In this document: positions 6,265 to 13,802 of the stretch, piece after piece
Position numbering within the stretch: the first letter of the stretch is position 1
Layout: each line of letters begins with the position of its first letter
From: ANME-2 cluster archaeon
GTDB lineage: Archaea > Halobacteriota > Methanosarcinia > Methanosarcinales > Methanocomedenaceae
Length of the DNA: 24,502 bases
Direction: 5' to 3'
Assembly (NCBI GenBank): GCA_023544605.1
Contig: JAMJFQ010000017.1
Coordinates: 1 to 24,502 of the forward strand
Made by a program: the position numbers and the translations under genes
Notes under the pieces: generated by a model
Seen by the model: only the letters and a program-made list of their open reading frames with translations
Databases searched by the model: none
What the model was told of the DNA's origin: nothing

Positions 6265-8631
6265 ATAAAGGACATATTTCGCAAATTAGGTATTTTCATC
6301 GAAGACAACACCATACCAATTGTTCTGTTAGCGATACTCCTTATAGTCATTTCTATTAACGGCACGCAGTACATTGAAATGAGCTCTGGCACAGAAACCT
6401 TTGTAGAAAAGACATCAAAACTGTACCAGGACTATGACCATCTCTACCTGAGGATCTTTGCAACCGAATCAATAGCCGTACTTATCGAGGGCAAAGATGT
6501 AACAAGACCTGAGGTACTAAAGGCAATTGACAGGCTTCACCAGCAGGTAAATATCATACCCGGAGTGGTGGGGATCGCCAGTTTGTCATCGATTATCAAA
6601 GATACCAACTACCAGATGACAGGCCAGCACATACTACCTGACAGCCAGGGAGATATACAATCCATCATTGCAAGCCGCACGTCCGATATCGGCATGCTCA
6701 TCCCTGATAAGACCCATACACTCGTCTGGGTGGAAATGGCAGGTGACTCAACCGACAATGAAAGAATAGAGATACTGCGCGAGACCCAAAAAGCAGTTGA
6801 GCATTCGGATTTTCCCCCCTCATATGGTGTCATCGTGACCGGGGACCCCGCATTCATGATAGCCATGAACAATGAGATGACCACAAGCATGGTTCCCCTG
6901 CTCATGATATCTGCAGTACTCATGATAGTAGTGCTGTACCTGGTGTTCCGGCATGTCCGCTGGAAACTCCTCCCCCTCCCCATCGTACTCCTTGGAATTA
7001 TCTACACCTTTGGAGCCATGGGATATCTGCGAATCCCCCTCAGCATGGTATCCATGTCAGCCTTTCCCATACTTATCGGGCTTGGCATAGATTACGCCAT
7101 CCAGTTCCACAACCGGATAGAAGAAGAACTGGAACGGGGAGAGGATGAAGCACAAGCTGTTATCGAGACGATCAAACACACCGGCCCGGCAGTGCTTATT
7201 GCACTCACAATTACCGGACTCGGCTTCTTTTCACTTTTTACATCATCCGTTCCTATGATACAGGATTTCGGGAAACTGCTGTTAATTGGAATAGTCATGT
7301 GCTTTTTATCTTCACTGTTTGTAGGTGTGACCGTAATATATGGTCTGGACAGGCTAATAAAAAAGAAAAATAACCAGATTAAGGGCACCAACAAGGTCAA
7401 AAAACTGGAACCCAACTCATCAATTGAGAGTATTGACCCGAATGTTAGCAAGATAGAGCTTTTCTTGAAAAAGATCACCAACTTTTCAATAAATCACCCC
7501 ATCTTTGTACTCGGGATTGCAGGATTGTTATGTTTTTCCGGTCTTTATGCTGACTCATTCGTCCCCATTCAGACCGATGTTAAAACCTTTGTTCCCCAGG
7601 ATATGCCGGCACTGATGGACCTGACCCATCTGGGCGATATCATAGGTGGTACCGATGCATTGAATCTCATTATTAAAGTGGATAATTCTGCTGACCCTGA
7701 AGTGCTGAGGTGGATGGATGAATTCAGTGAGCATGAAGTAGAGAGAAGAGGACGCATATACGATGCATCAAGCATTGTACCTATCATAAAATCAATGAAC
7801 GGGGGAACTATACCTGATAACAGCGCAGATATCGAACGATTATACCAGCAGGTACCCCAGATGCAAAAGGACAGGTATGTTCACGGCAAGAATATGCTGT
7901 TGCTGGACTTTGGCATAGGAAACGCCATAGGTGATATCGGTTTAAACGGTATCAGGGAATTAACAGGTATAGTTCAGGACGATATTTCATGGATGTCCCC
8001 TCCGCCAGGAGTTGAAGTGACAATAACGGGAAATTCTGTAGTGTTTACCACAGTGATATGGTCACTCACTTCAGGTCGTGTAGCAATGACCCTTACCGGG
8101 CTTATACTGGTGTTTTTAGGCTTACTTGTGATATACCGGGACTGGCTTAAGGCCCTTACCCCTGTTGTCACCATGTTCATGGTAATAGGATGGGCGGGAG
8201 GCATTATGTATTTCATTGGTATAGATTATACCCCAATGACCGCTACTCTGGGTGCGCTGATACTGGGGGTGGGTTCGGAATATGCGGTACTGATGATGGA
8301 GAGGTATTTTGAAGAAAGGGATAAGGGTGTTAGCCCTGTTGAGGCAATGCAGGCTGCAAGTTCCAAGATCGGAAAGGCCATAGTCGCTTCCGGACTGACA
8401 ACCATATTTGGTTTTTCTGCACTTATCGCCTCGCCATTTTCAATGAACAGTAATTTTGGTCTTGTGACAGTGCTGGATGTAGCACTGGCACTGCTGGCAA
8501 CCTTTATCGTGTTCCCTGCTGTTTTGGTAAAGCTGGATGAGTGGCGGGAGAAGAAAAAAGCACTCCACCCCGCGACGAACGGACTAAGGAATAGATTTAC
8601 ATTCAATTCACCGGATGTGGGTGCACAATGA
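6265..8631 (+). CDS. RND/MMPL family permease, HAE3-type, start codon non-canonical
   Basis: A large inner-membrane transporter of the RND superfamily, best matching the largely archaeal hydrophobe/amphiphile efflux-3 group. It shows the duplicated layout: one helix, a large extracytoplasmic loop, five helices, then the same again. The helix motifs are GLGIDYAIQFHNRIEEELE in the first half and GVGSEYAVLMMERYFEERD in the second. The first ATG (6379, 750 residues) lies after the first transmembrane helix, so that start would remove TM1. Upstream in frame is IKDIFRKLGIFIEDNTIPIV and a hydrophobic helix, beginning at an ATA codon seven bases after AGGTGA; this gives 788 residues. The substrate is unknown; relatives are linked to lipids or other hydrophobic compounds. 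The first COG1361 gene starts inside its stop codon (ATGA), so they are one operon. Confidence 0.85.
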   Translation: MKDIFRKLGIFIEDNTIPIVLLAILLIVISINGTQYIEMSSGTETFVEKTSKLYQDYDHLYLRIFATESIAVLIEGKDVTRPEVLKAIDRLHQQVNIIPGVVGIASLSSIIKDTNYQMTGQHILPDSQGDIQSIIASRTSDIGMLIPDKTHTLVWVEMAGDSTDNERIEILRETQKAVEHSDFPPSYGVIVTGDPAFMIAMNNEMTTSMVPLLMISAVLMIVVLYLVFRHVRWKLLPLPIVLLGIIYTFGAMGYLRIPLSMVSMSAFPILIGLGIDYAIQFHNRIEEELERGEDEAQAVIETIKHTGPAVLIALTITGLGFFSLFTSSVPMIQDFGKLLLIGIVMCFLSSLFVGVTVIYGLDRLIKKKNNQIKGTNKVKKLEPNSSIESIDPNVSKIELFLKKITNFSINHPIFVLGIAGLLCFSGLYADSFVPIQTDVKTFVPQDMPALMDLTHLGDIIGGTDALNLIIKVDNSADPEVLRWMDEFSEHEVERRGRIYDASSIVPIIKSMNGGTIPDNSADIERLYQQVPQMQKDRYVHGKNMLLLDFGIGNAIGDIGLNGIRELTGIVQDDISWMSPPPGVEVTITGNSVVFTTVIWSLTSGRVAMTLTGLILVFLGLLVIYRDWLKALTPVVTMFMVIGWAGGIMYFIGIDYTPMTATLGALILGVGSEYAVLMMERYFEERDKGVSPVEAMQAASSKIGKAIVASGLTTIFGFSALIASPFSMNSNFGLVTVLDVALALLATFIVFPAVLVKLDEWREKKKALHPATNGLRNRFTFNSPDVGAQ

Positions 8632-9734
8632 ATATTGAGGGAAATGATAAACAAATAATGAGAATAGTGTTATTTTCAGTATTTACTTTAGTGCTTGTTC
8701 TGGTTGCATTGGCTGGCATCATGTTGCCGGTTGCAGCAAGCACAGACCTGTTACTCCCCAATTATGTATTTTCTACAAACTATTATGATAGTTTTGGCAC
8801 CCCGGATATATACTTTTCAGTACTTGGCGACCCAGAGTTTGAGCGGGGTGAGACGGTGCATCTTAACATAAACCTTGCTAACAAAGGTGCTATCTATGGA
8901 TTCAAGTACGATACCAGTGTGGGAACAGACAAAGGTGACCATTCCCTCTCCCTGAAAGAACTGGAATATGAAATGCGCTGCACCACGGCCGTAGGAATTA
9001 AAGCTGAACTGTTATCTGATACACCATATATTGAAGTGGAACCTGATACTGCAATCCAGACAATGGAATCCCTTGTCCCCGGGGAAATGCCAGAACATCC
9101 GTTAACATTCACTATCACGATATCAAATAAAGCACCAGCTGGAGTTTATTATATGCAGCTCCCCATTTCGTACCAGTACCAGAGCCAGGTCCGTATGACC
9201 ACACACGATGCGGTACGTCTTGGCCTTACTGGCATAGACCATATAACTCACTATACCACTGCAAACAAGACCCTGGCTGTCCCCGTCTATGTAAAGGAGT
9301 CTGGGCAGTTTGAGGTGATGAATGTTTCAGGACATCTTACAGCTGGTGGGACACGTACCATTGATGTAACATATAAGAACACAGGAGAGGTCACTGCCTG
9401 GGATGCCATTGCCAGGATGGTAGTGATGTACCCGCTCAGTATCGAGCAATCAGTGGTGCGCCTGGGAACCATGGAGCCAGGGGAGAGCAAAACCGCACGT
9501 TTTAGGATTACTTCAGATCCCAATACCGTGATAAAGACATACAGCATTGACAGTGAAATTAAATATCTTGATGAGCAGGATGACGTTGCATTATCTGATA
9601 ATCTGGGAGTACCTATAACCATTGTGGAAGCAGAAAGAAAGGTTGGAGCCTTTATATTGTCAGTTTTTGGTGTAATCGTTCTGCTTATTTACCTTATCGT
9701 AAAAGTTTTGCGAAATCCCAGGAAATATGATTGA
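8628..9734 (+). CDS. COG1361-type extracytoplasmic protein with C-terminal membrane anchor (first paralogue)
   Basis: A 368-residue exported protein of the COG1361 group. Residues 12-38 form a hydrophobic signal segment ending in VAAS. The body is beta-rich: an N-terminal domain with PDIYFSVLGDPEFERGETVH and NLANKG, and a later CARDB/NEW3-like domain around residues 225-330 with VTYKNTGEVTAWDA and MEPGESKTARF. A single helix at about 341-361 followed by KVLRNPRKYD anchors it with a short basic cytoplasmic tail. Translation starts at the ATGA overlap with the RND gene (an internal ATG at residue 11 follows GAGGG and could be the true start). Close linkage to the permease suggests an extracellular partner, comparable in role to a membrane fusion protein; this is inference. 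Confidence 0.82.
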   Translation: MNIEGNDKQIMRIVLFSVFTLVLVLVALAGIMLPVAASTDLLLPNYVFSTNYYDSFGTPDIYFSVLGDPEFERGETVHLNINLANKGAIYGFKYDTSVGTDKGDHSLSLKELEYEMRCTTAVGIKAELLSDTPYIEVEPDTAIQTMESLVPGEMPEHPLTFTITISNKAPAGVYYMQLPISYQYQSQVRMTTHDAVRLGLTGIDHITHYTTANKTLAVPVYVKESGQFEVMNVSGHLTAGGTRTIDVTYKNTGEVTAWDAIARMVVMYPLSIEQSVVRLGTMEPGESKTARFRITSDPNTVIKTYSIDSEIKYLDEQDDVALSDNLGVPITIVEAERKVGAFILSVFGVIVLLIYLIVKVLRNPRKYD

Positions 9735-9737
9735 ATA

Positions 9738-10820
9738 ATGAGAGTGATAGGCATGGATAGGAAAAAATATGTTCAGATGATTTTGCTGACCGTTACATCA
9801 ATATTGATTTTAACTGTACCAGTACAGGCGGCATTTCCGGAATATTTCGATGTTGGCAAGAACTATTATACCGTTTATGGTGGACCTAATATCAGTGCAA
9901 CTTTGCTCGGGAGTGGCGAATTTTACAGGGGGGATACTGTAGAGGTGGATATCAATCTCATGAACCGGGGTCTGATAACGGGTTTTAAGTCTGAACTGAG
10001 TGTTGATCCAGCAATACAGCTGGAACAAAAATTGCAGCAGACCGAGATGACCTACGAAGCCCAAAAGACCACTGCCATCGGGATTGTTGCCACCCTCATA
10101 TCTATTGACCCTGCCCTAAAAGTGAAGACCGGTCCCCAGGAGGCAGGTTCTTTGGTATCTGGACAGCAGACAGAAGGGGCGGTGCAATTCACTATAGAGA
10201 TAGCAAAAAATGCACCCGCAGGTGTGCATCCGATTATGCTGAACCTGTTGTACGGATACCAGGAAAATGTCCAGATAAACGGCAAGAATGAGACAGACCT
10301 TGGCGTGACCGACCTTGAAGTAGGACTGTGGTACGAGGTCAAGAGCCAGAACCTGACAATACCTGTGGTGGTTAAGCATGAAGCGGATTTCGAAGTGGTG
10401 GATATAAGCGGTGAAATGGTGGCAGGTGAGGAGAGTTTGCTGTGTATCACGTACAAGAATGTAGGTGAGCTGCCTGTTAATGGTGCAACAGTGAGAATAA
10501 GTGCATCTGATCCATTCAGCACCACAGATGATCAGGCTTTTCTCGGTTCACTGGCACCTGGTGCAAGTGCCCTTGCCAAATTCAACCTTAAGGTGGATGA
10601 TTCAGCCACACCCAAGATGTACGGTATAAACAGTGAGATCAAGTACGAGGATGTTGACGGCCAGGATAGGATATCTGATAACATCAAGATACAGGTTGAG
10701 ACCTTGCCGAAAGTACCTACCTTAGAAAAGCTCAAGAATATGCTCTGGGTCGGGGTATTGGTGGTAATTGTGGTCGGGACTGGTTTGGCCGTGCGCTCAT
10801 TTAAGAAAAAACAAGAATGA
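9738..10820 (+). CDS. COG1361-type extracytoplasmic protein with C-terminal membrane anchor (second paralogue)
   Basis: A 360-residue paralogue of the preceding protein, three bases downstream of it. It has the same order of parts: signal peptide (basic DRKKYVQM, hydrophobic stretch, cleavage likely after VQAA), a domain opening with FDVGKNYYTVYGGPNISATL and GEFYRGDTVEVDINLMNRG, a CARDB/NEW3-like domain with ITYKNVGELPVNGATVRI and LAPGASALAKF, then a helix at about 335-353 and the tail RSFKKKQE. Corresponding blocks align by eye with the first paralogue (NYY...GxP, F.RGxTV, INSEIKYxD), so the pair arose by tandem duplication and may form a hetero-oligomer. Start alternatives are ATG 9738 and ATG 9753. 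It is the last gene of the operon and converges on thiC. Confidence 0.82.
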   Translation: MRVIGMDRKKYVQMILLTVTSILILTVPVQAAFPEYFDVGKNYYTVYGGPNISATLLGSGEFYRGDTVEVDINLMNRGLITGFKSELSVDPAIQLEQKLQQTEMTYEAQKTTAIGIVATLISIDPALKVKTGPQEAGSLVSGQQTEGAVQFTIEIAKNAPAGVHPIMLNLLYGYQENVQINGKNETDLGVTDLEVGLWYEVKSQNLTIPVVVKHEADFEVVDISGEMVAGEESLLCITYKNVGELPVNGATVRISASDPFSTTDDQAFLGSLAPGASALAKFNLKVDDSATPKMYGINSEIKYEDVDGQDRISDNIKIQVETLPKVPTLEKLKNMLWVGVLVVIVVGTGLAVRSFKKKQE

Positions 10821-10873
10821 GCAAGAACTGGAATCAACAAGAATTATTATCAAGACTGGCCAGCATTAAATGT

Positions 10874-12154
10874 TCATTTCTTATCCAGTACATCCCGCAT
10901 GAGTTTGATAGAGCATAGTTCCCCGCACATGCTGCAGGTTTCCACATCTTTGCACCTGGAATGAATGGCCAACGCCTTTTGTGGGTCTATAGCCAGTTTG
11001 AACTGCCTCTCCCAGTCCAGGTCGCGCCGTGCCCCTGCCATCTCATTGTCTTGTATCCGTGCACGCTCACGTTGTCCAGCTTTTACCAGATCGATGGCAT
11101 GGGCAGCGATCTTTGTTACCACAGCCCCTTCCTTTATTTCCTCCACTGTGGGTAGTGCTAGATGTTCCGCAGGTGTGGTCATGCATAAAAAGTCGGCCCC
11201 TGCCATCCCCGCCACGGCACCGCCAAGGGCGGCTGTTATATGGTCATAACCCGGGGCTATGTCAGTGACCAGCGGGCCCAGCAGGTACAGTGGAGCGCCA
11301 TCGCAGATATTTTTGATCGACCTCACTGCAGGTTCTACCTGGTCCAGCGGTATATGCCCTGGTCCTTCCACGATTGCCTGCACCCCTGCGTCTCTTGACC
11401 TTTGCACAAGTTCGCCTAATGTTATGACCTCTTCGAACATGCACCGGTCTGAAGCATCGGCGATACACCCGGGTCGCATGCCGTCACCCAGACTCAAGGT
11501 GACATCGTATTCTTTCACTATATCCAGCAAGTAGTCGAATTCAGCATAATAGGGGTTCTCGCGGCCGTGATGCAGCATCCACGCTGCTAAAAACGAGCCT
11601 CCCCGACTGACAATATCCAGTATCCTGCCTTCTGATATCAGATGTTCCACTGCCTTTAGGGTAACACCAGCATGAATGGTGATGAAATCCACTCCATCCT
11701 CAACGTGGCGCTGCACTGCATTGAACATATCGTCCGTAGTCATATCCAGCACAGAAGAACATGTGCTGGCTGCCTGGTATATGGGTACGGTGCCAATGGG
11801 TACCTCAATCTCCTTTAACAACCGCCTTCTCACACTATCAATTTGGGACCCTGTGGAGAGGTCCATCACTGTATCAGCACCATATTGTACCGCTGTTGTG
11901 GCTTTGTGCACTTCTTCTTTTACGTCTTCATGTGCTTTTGAAGTTCCAACATTAGCATTGACCTTTGTTGAAATGCATTCTCCCACGGCCATTGAAGATA
12001 TGTTCCCACGCAGTATGTTTTTTGGGATAACTACTTTACCGTGCGAGATGAGATTAACAAGTCGTGCAGGTTCCAGACCTTCCAGGCAGGCAACATTTTT
12101 TATTTCAGGGGTAATATGCCCCTGTCTGGCATATTCCATAATTGTATTTGACAT
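10874..12154 (-). CDS. thiC: phosphomethylpyrimidine synthase
   Basis: A radical SAM enzyme that rearranges 5-aminoimidazole ribotide into the hydroxymethylpyrimidine phosphate of thiamine. The 426-residue length is the short archaeal/anaerobe form without the extra N-terminal domain of the E. coli enzyme. Conserved blocks are MDLSTGSQID (97-106), VPIYQA (123-128), DFITIHAGVT (156-165), SRGGSFLAAWM (183-193), SLGDGMRPGCIADASD (221-236) and EGPGHIPLDQV (263-273). The iron-sulfur cysteines are C407, C410 and C414 in CSMCGELC, spacing CX2CX3C, one residue shorter than the CX2CX4C of the E. coli and Caulobacter enzymes. ATG 12154 is used; ATG 12139 (residue 6) fits a leaderless start from a TATA element at 12161-12170. 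A 5-hydroxybenzimidazole-forming ThiC homologue cannot be excluded. Confidence 0.93.
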   Translation of the reverse strand: MSNTIMEYARQGHITPEIKNVACLEGLEPARLVNLISHGKVVIPKNILRGNISSMAVGECISTKVNANVGTSKAHEDVKEEVHKATTAVQYGADTVMDLSTGSQIDSVRRRLLKEIEVPIGTVPIYQAASTCSSVLDMTTDDMFNAVQRHVEDGVDFITIHAGVTLKAVEHLISEGRILDIVSRGGSFLAAWMLHHGRENPYYAEFDYLLDIVKEYDVTLSLGDGMRPGCIADASDRCMFEEVITLGELVQRSRDAGVQAIVEGPGHIPLDQVEPAVRSIKNICDGAPLYLLGPLVTDIAPGYDHITAALGGAVAGMAGADFLCMTTPAEHLALPTVEEIKEGAVVTKIAAHAIDLVKAGQRERARIQDNEMAGARRDLDWERQFKLAIDPQKALAIHSRCKDVETCSMCGELCSIKLMRDVLDKK

Positions 12155-12160
12155 AATTAG

Positions 12161-12170
12161 AGTTTATACC
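12161..12170 (-). promoter_or_regulatory. TATA-like element of thiC
   Basis: GGTATAAACT on the minus strand. Its centre is about 26 bases from the second in-frame ATG (12139) and only 11 from the first, so the mRNA may be leaderless and begin at residue 6. No room exists for a thiamine pyrophosphate riboswitch between this element and the gene. Confidence 0.35.
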
Positions 12171-12253
12171 CTCCTGCTTCAGGATAAAAGTTTGGTCACC
12201 TAAAAGGTTAAGTTAATCTTTATGTAGTAGTAAAAGAGGTAGGCAAGATTATC

Positions 12254-12259
12254 GGAGGT
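12254..12259 (+). promoter_or_regulatory. Shine-Dalgarno GGAGGT before ATC codon of the DHH gene
   Basis: GGAGGT ends six bases before an in-frame ATC at 12266, where a start codon is expected. The motif also encodes Gly-Gly in the open frame, so it could be coincidental if translation starts even further upstream. Confidence 0.4.
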
Positions 12260-12265
12260 CTTTTC

Positions 12266-13759
12266 ATCGAAGATGAATTAAACTCGGATTTCCTCAAAGA
12301 AGAGGAAACCATCAAAGAAGTAAAATCAAAATCCCTTTATGCAATTCTGGGTAGCGGCGGCATGGGAGTTGCCGTGGCAAAAGAATTGGAGGGACGTGAC
12401 GTAAGCTTGATATTTGTTGAGAAAGTAGCCAGTAAGGCTGAAACCTTGAAAGAGCAGGGTTTCGATGTGGAGATTGGCGACATCAGTGACTATGAGACTA
12501 TCAGCGCTCTTGACGTATCAAATATTGATGTGGCGTTCATTTTGAGTTCTGACTCGGAAGCAAATCTCAAGGCACTTACCCATCTTAAAAAATTAAATCC
12601 GGACATCTATACAGTATCCAGGGCAAATGACCAAAATAGTAAAGAACGTCTGGAAGCTGCCGGTGTGGATTCGGCTGTAATGCCTGTAAGAGCTGCTGCC
12701 CGTGTCGTGGTCCAGTCAGTGGAAAGGGCAAACATCCTGAAGAAGGCCCATGCACTCCAAAATACTATAAAAGAAATTGGCAAAGGGAAACTTGCCATAG
12801 TAGTACATAATAATCCTGATCCCGATGCCATATCTGGCGCAATGGCCCTGAAGGAGATAGCAAAAAACGTAGGTGTTGAATCTGAGATCATCTATAACGG
12901 CTTTATAGGACACCAGGAGAATAAGGCATTTGTGAACCTGCTGGATATAGATATTGAGCGGATAGACGAGTACGACCCATCCCAGTTCTCAAACATTGCC
13001 CTATTTGAATGCGCCATTCCTGGTGCGAATAACCTGCTTCCACCAGAAGTAAAAGTTAACATCATCATCGACCATCATCCGGTAAGTTCAACCGAGATTA
13101 CAGCAGATTTCATTGATATTCAACCCGACATAGGTGCCAGTGCCACCATTATGACCACGTATTTAAAAGAACTGGGCATTAATATCAGTAGTGAACTGGC
13201 AACAGCACTGCTCTATGGGATAAGGGTGGATACCCATGAATTCAAGAAAAATGCTACCCAGGCAGATTTGAACGCTGCAGCTTACCTGTATCCTCGAGTG
13301 GATCATGAAATTCTAAGCCTGATCGAGACCCCTTCCATGTCAACTGAGACACTTGATATAATGGGTGATGCTATAAAGAACAGGCAGGTAACCGGGAGTT
13401 ATTTGATATCTAATGTGGGTTCTATCAGGGACCGGGACGCCCTTCCCCAGGCTGCAGATTATCTATTGAACCTTGAAGGAGTGAGCACGACCATTATATT
13501 CGGGCTCACCGAGGAAACCATACACCTTTCCGGCCGGAGCAAAGATGTTAGGGTCAATGTAGGGGAGGTTATGCGTGAAGCCTTTGGTGAAGAGTATGGC
13601 GGAGGTCATGCAACATCAGCCGGTGCTCAGATTCCACTAGGGGTGTTCAGCGGCACAAAGGATAAAAACACCCTTATGAAACTGGTCGAAGAGGCAGTGG
13701 TAAAGAAGCTTTTCGAAGTTATAGGCATGGAAAGGGAAGAAAAAGAAAAGGAAGAATGA
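12266..13759 (+). CDS. TrkA-N/DHH/DHHA1 phosphoesterase, start codon non-canonical
   Basis: A three-domain archaeal protein. A Rossmann TrkA-N domain opens with SLYAILGSGGMGVAVAKELE and continues with FVEK and the GDISDYETI block. A DHH domain follows with HNNPDPDAIS, DHHP and RVDTHEF, and a DHHA1 domain with GGGHATSAGA. NrnA-like relatives hydrolyse short oligonucleotides, pAp or cyclic dinucleotides; the substrate here is unknown, and the Rossmann domain suggests control by NAD(H) or another nucleotide. The first ATG (12362) lies inside the dinucleotide-binding GxGGMG loop and would destroy it. Coding continues upstream in frame; ATC at 12266, six bases after GGAGGT, is taken as the probable start (498 codons before the stop). 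At the second metal motif the usual Asp appears as Glu (LFECAIPG). The C-terminus is highly charged. Confidence 0.83.
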   Translation: MEDELNSDFLKEEETIKEVKSKSLYAILGSGGMGVAVAKELEGRDVSLIFVEKVASKAETLKEQGFDVEIGDISDYETISALDVSNIDVAFILSSDSEANLKALTHLKKLNPDIYTVSRANDQNSKERLEAAGVDSAVMPVRAAARVVVQSVERANILKKAHALQNTIKEIGKGKLAIVVHNNPDPDAISGAMALKEIAKNVGVESEIIYNGFIGHQENKAFVNLLDIDIERIDEYDPSQFSNIALFECAIPGANNLLPPEVKVNIIIDHHPVSSTEITADFIDIQPDIGASATIMTTYLKELGINISSELATALLYGIRVDTHEFKKNATQADLNAAAYLYPRVDHEILSLIETPSMSTETLDIMGDAIKNRQVTGSYLISNVGSIRDRDALPQAADYLLNLEGVSTTIIFGLTEETIHLSGRSKDVRVNVGEVMREAFGEEYGGGHATSAGAQIPLGVFSGTKDKNTLMKLVEEAVVKKLFEVIGMEREEKEKEE

Positions 13760-13779
13760 AATCTATCCTTCCCGTTTAC

Positions 13780-13802
13780 CATTTACCATTTGTATTATTT
13801 TT
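13780..13802 (+). terminator. possible T-rich terminator of the DHH gene
   Basis: The convergent gap ends in a T-rich tract (TTTGTATTATTTTT) closing with T5 at 13798-13802. Archaeal polymerase often terminates at oligo-T on the coding strand without a hairpin, and none is seen here. Confidence 0.3.

Noticed and set aside
11676..12203. Open frame of 175 codons opposite thiC
   Set aside because: Antisense to conserved ThiC blocks; no ribosome binding site or family resemblance.
12155..12265. Possible thiamine riboswitch in the thiC upstream region
   Set aside because: Only about 110 bases are available, the TATA element leaves almost no leader, and the conserved TPP riboswitch core sequences are not visible.
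13775..13793. Short direct repeat (TTTACCATTTACCATTTG)
   Set aside because: Two copies of a 7-base unit in a convergent gap; too short to be a meaningful repeat, attachment site or CRISPR.
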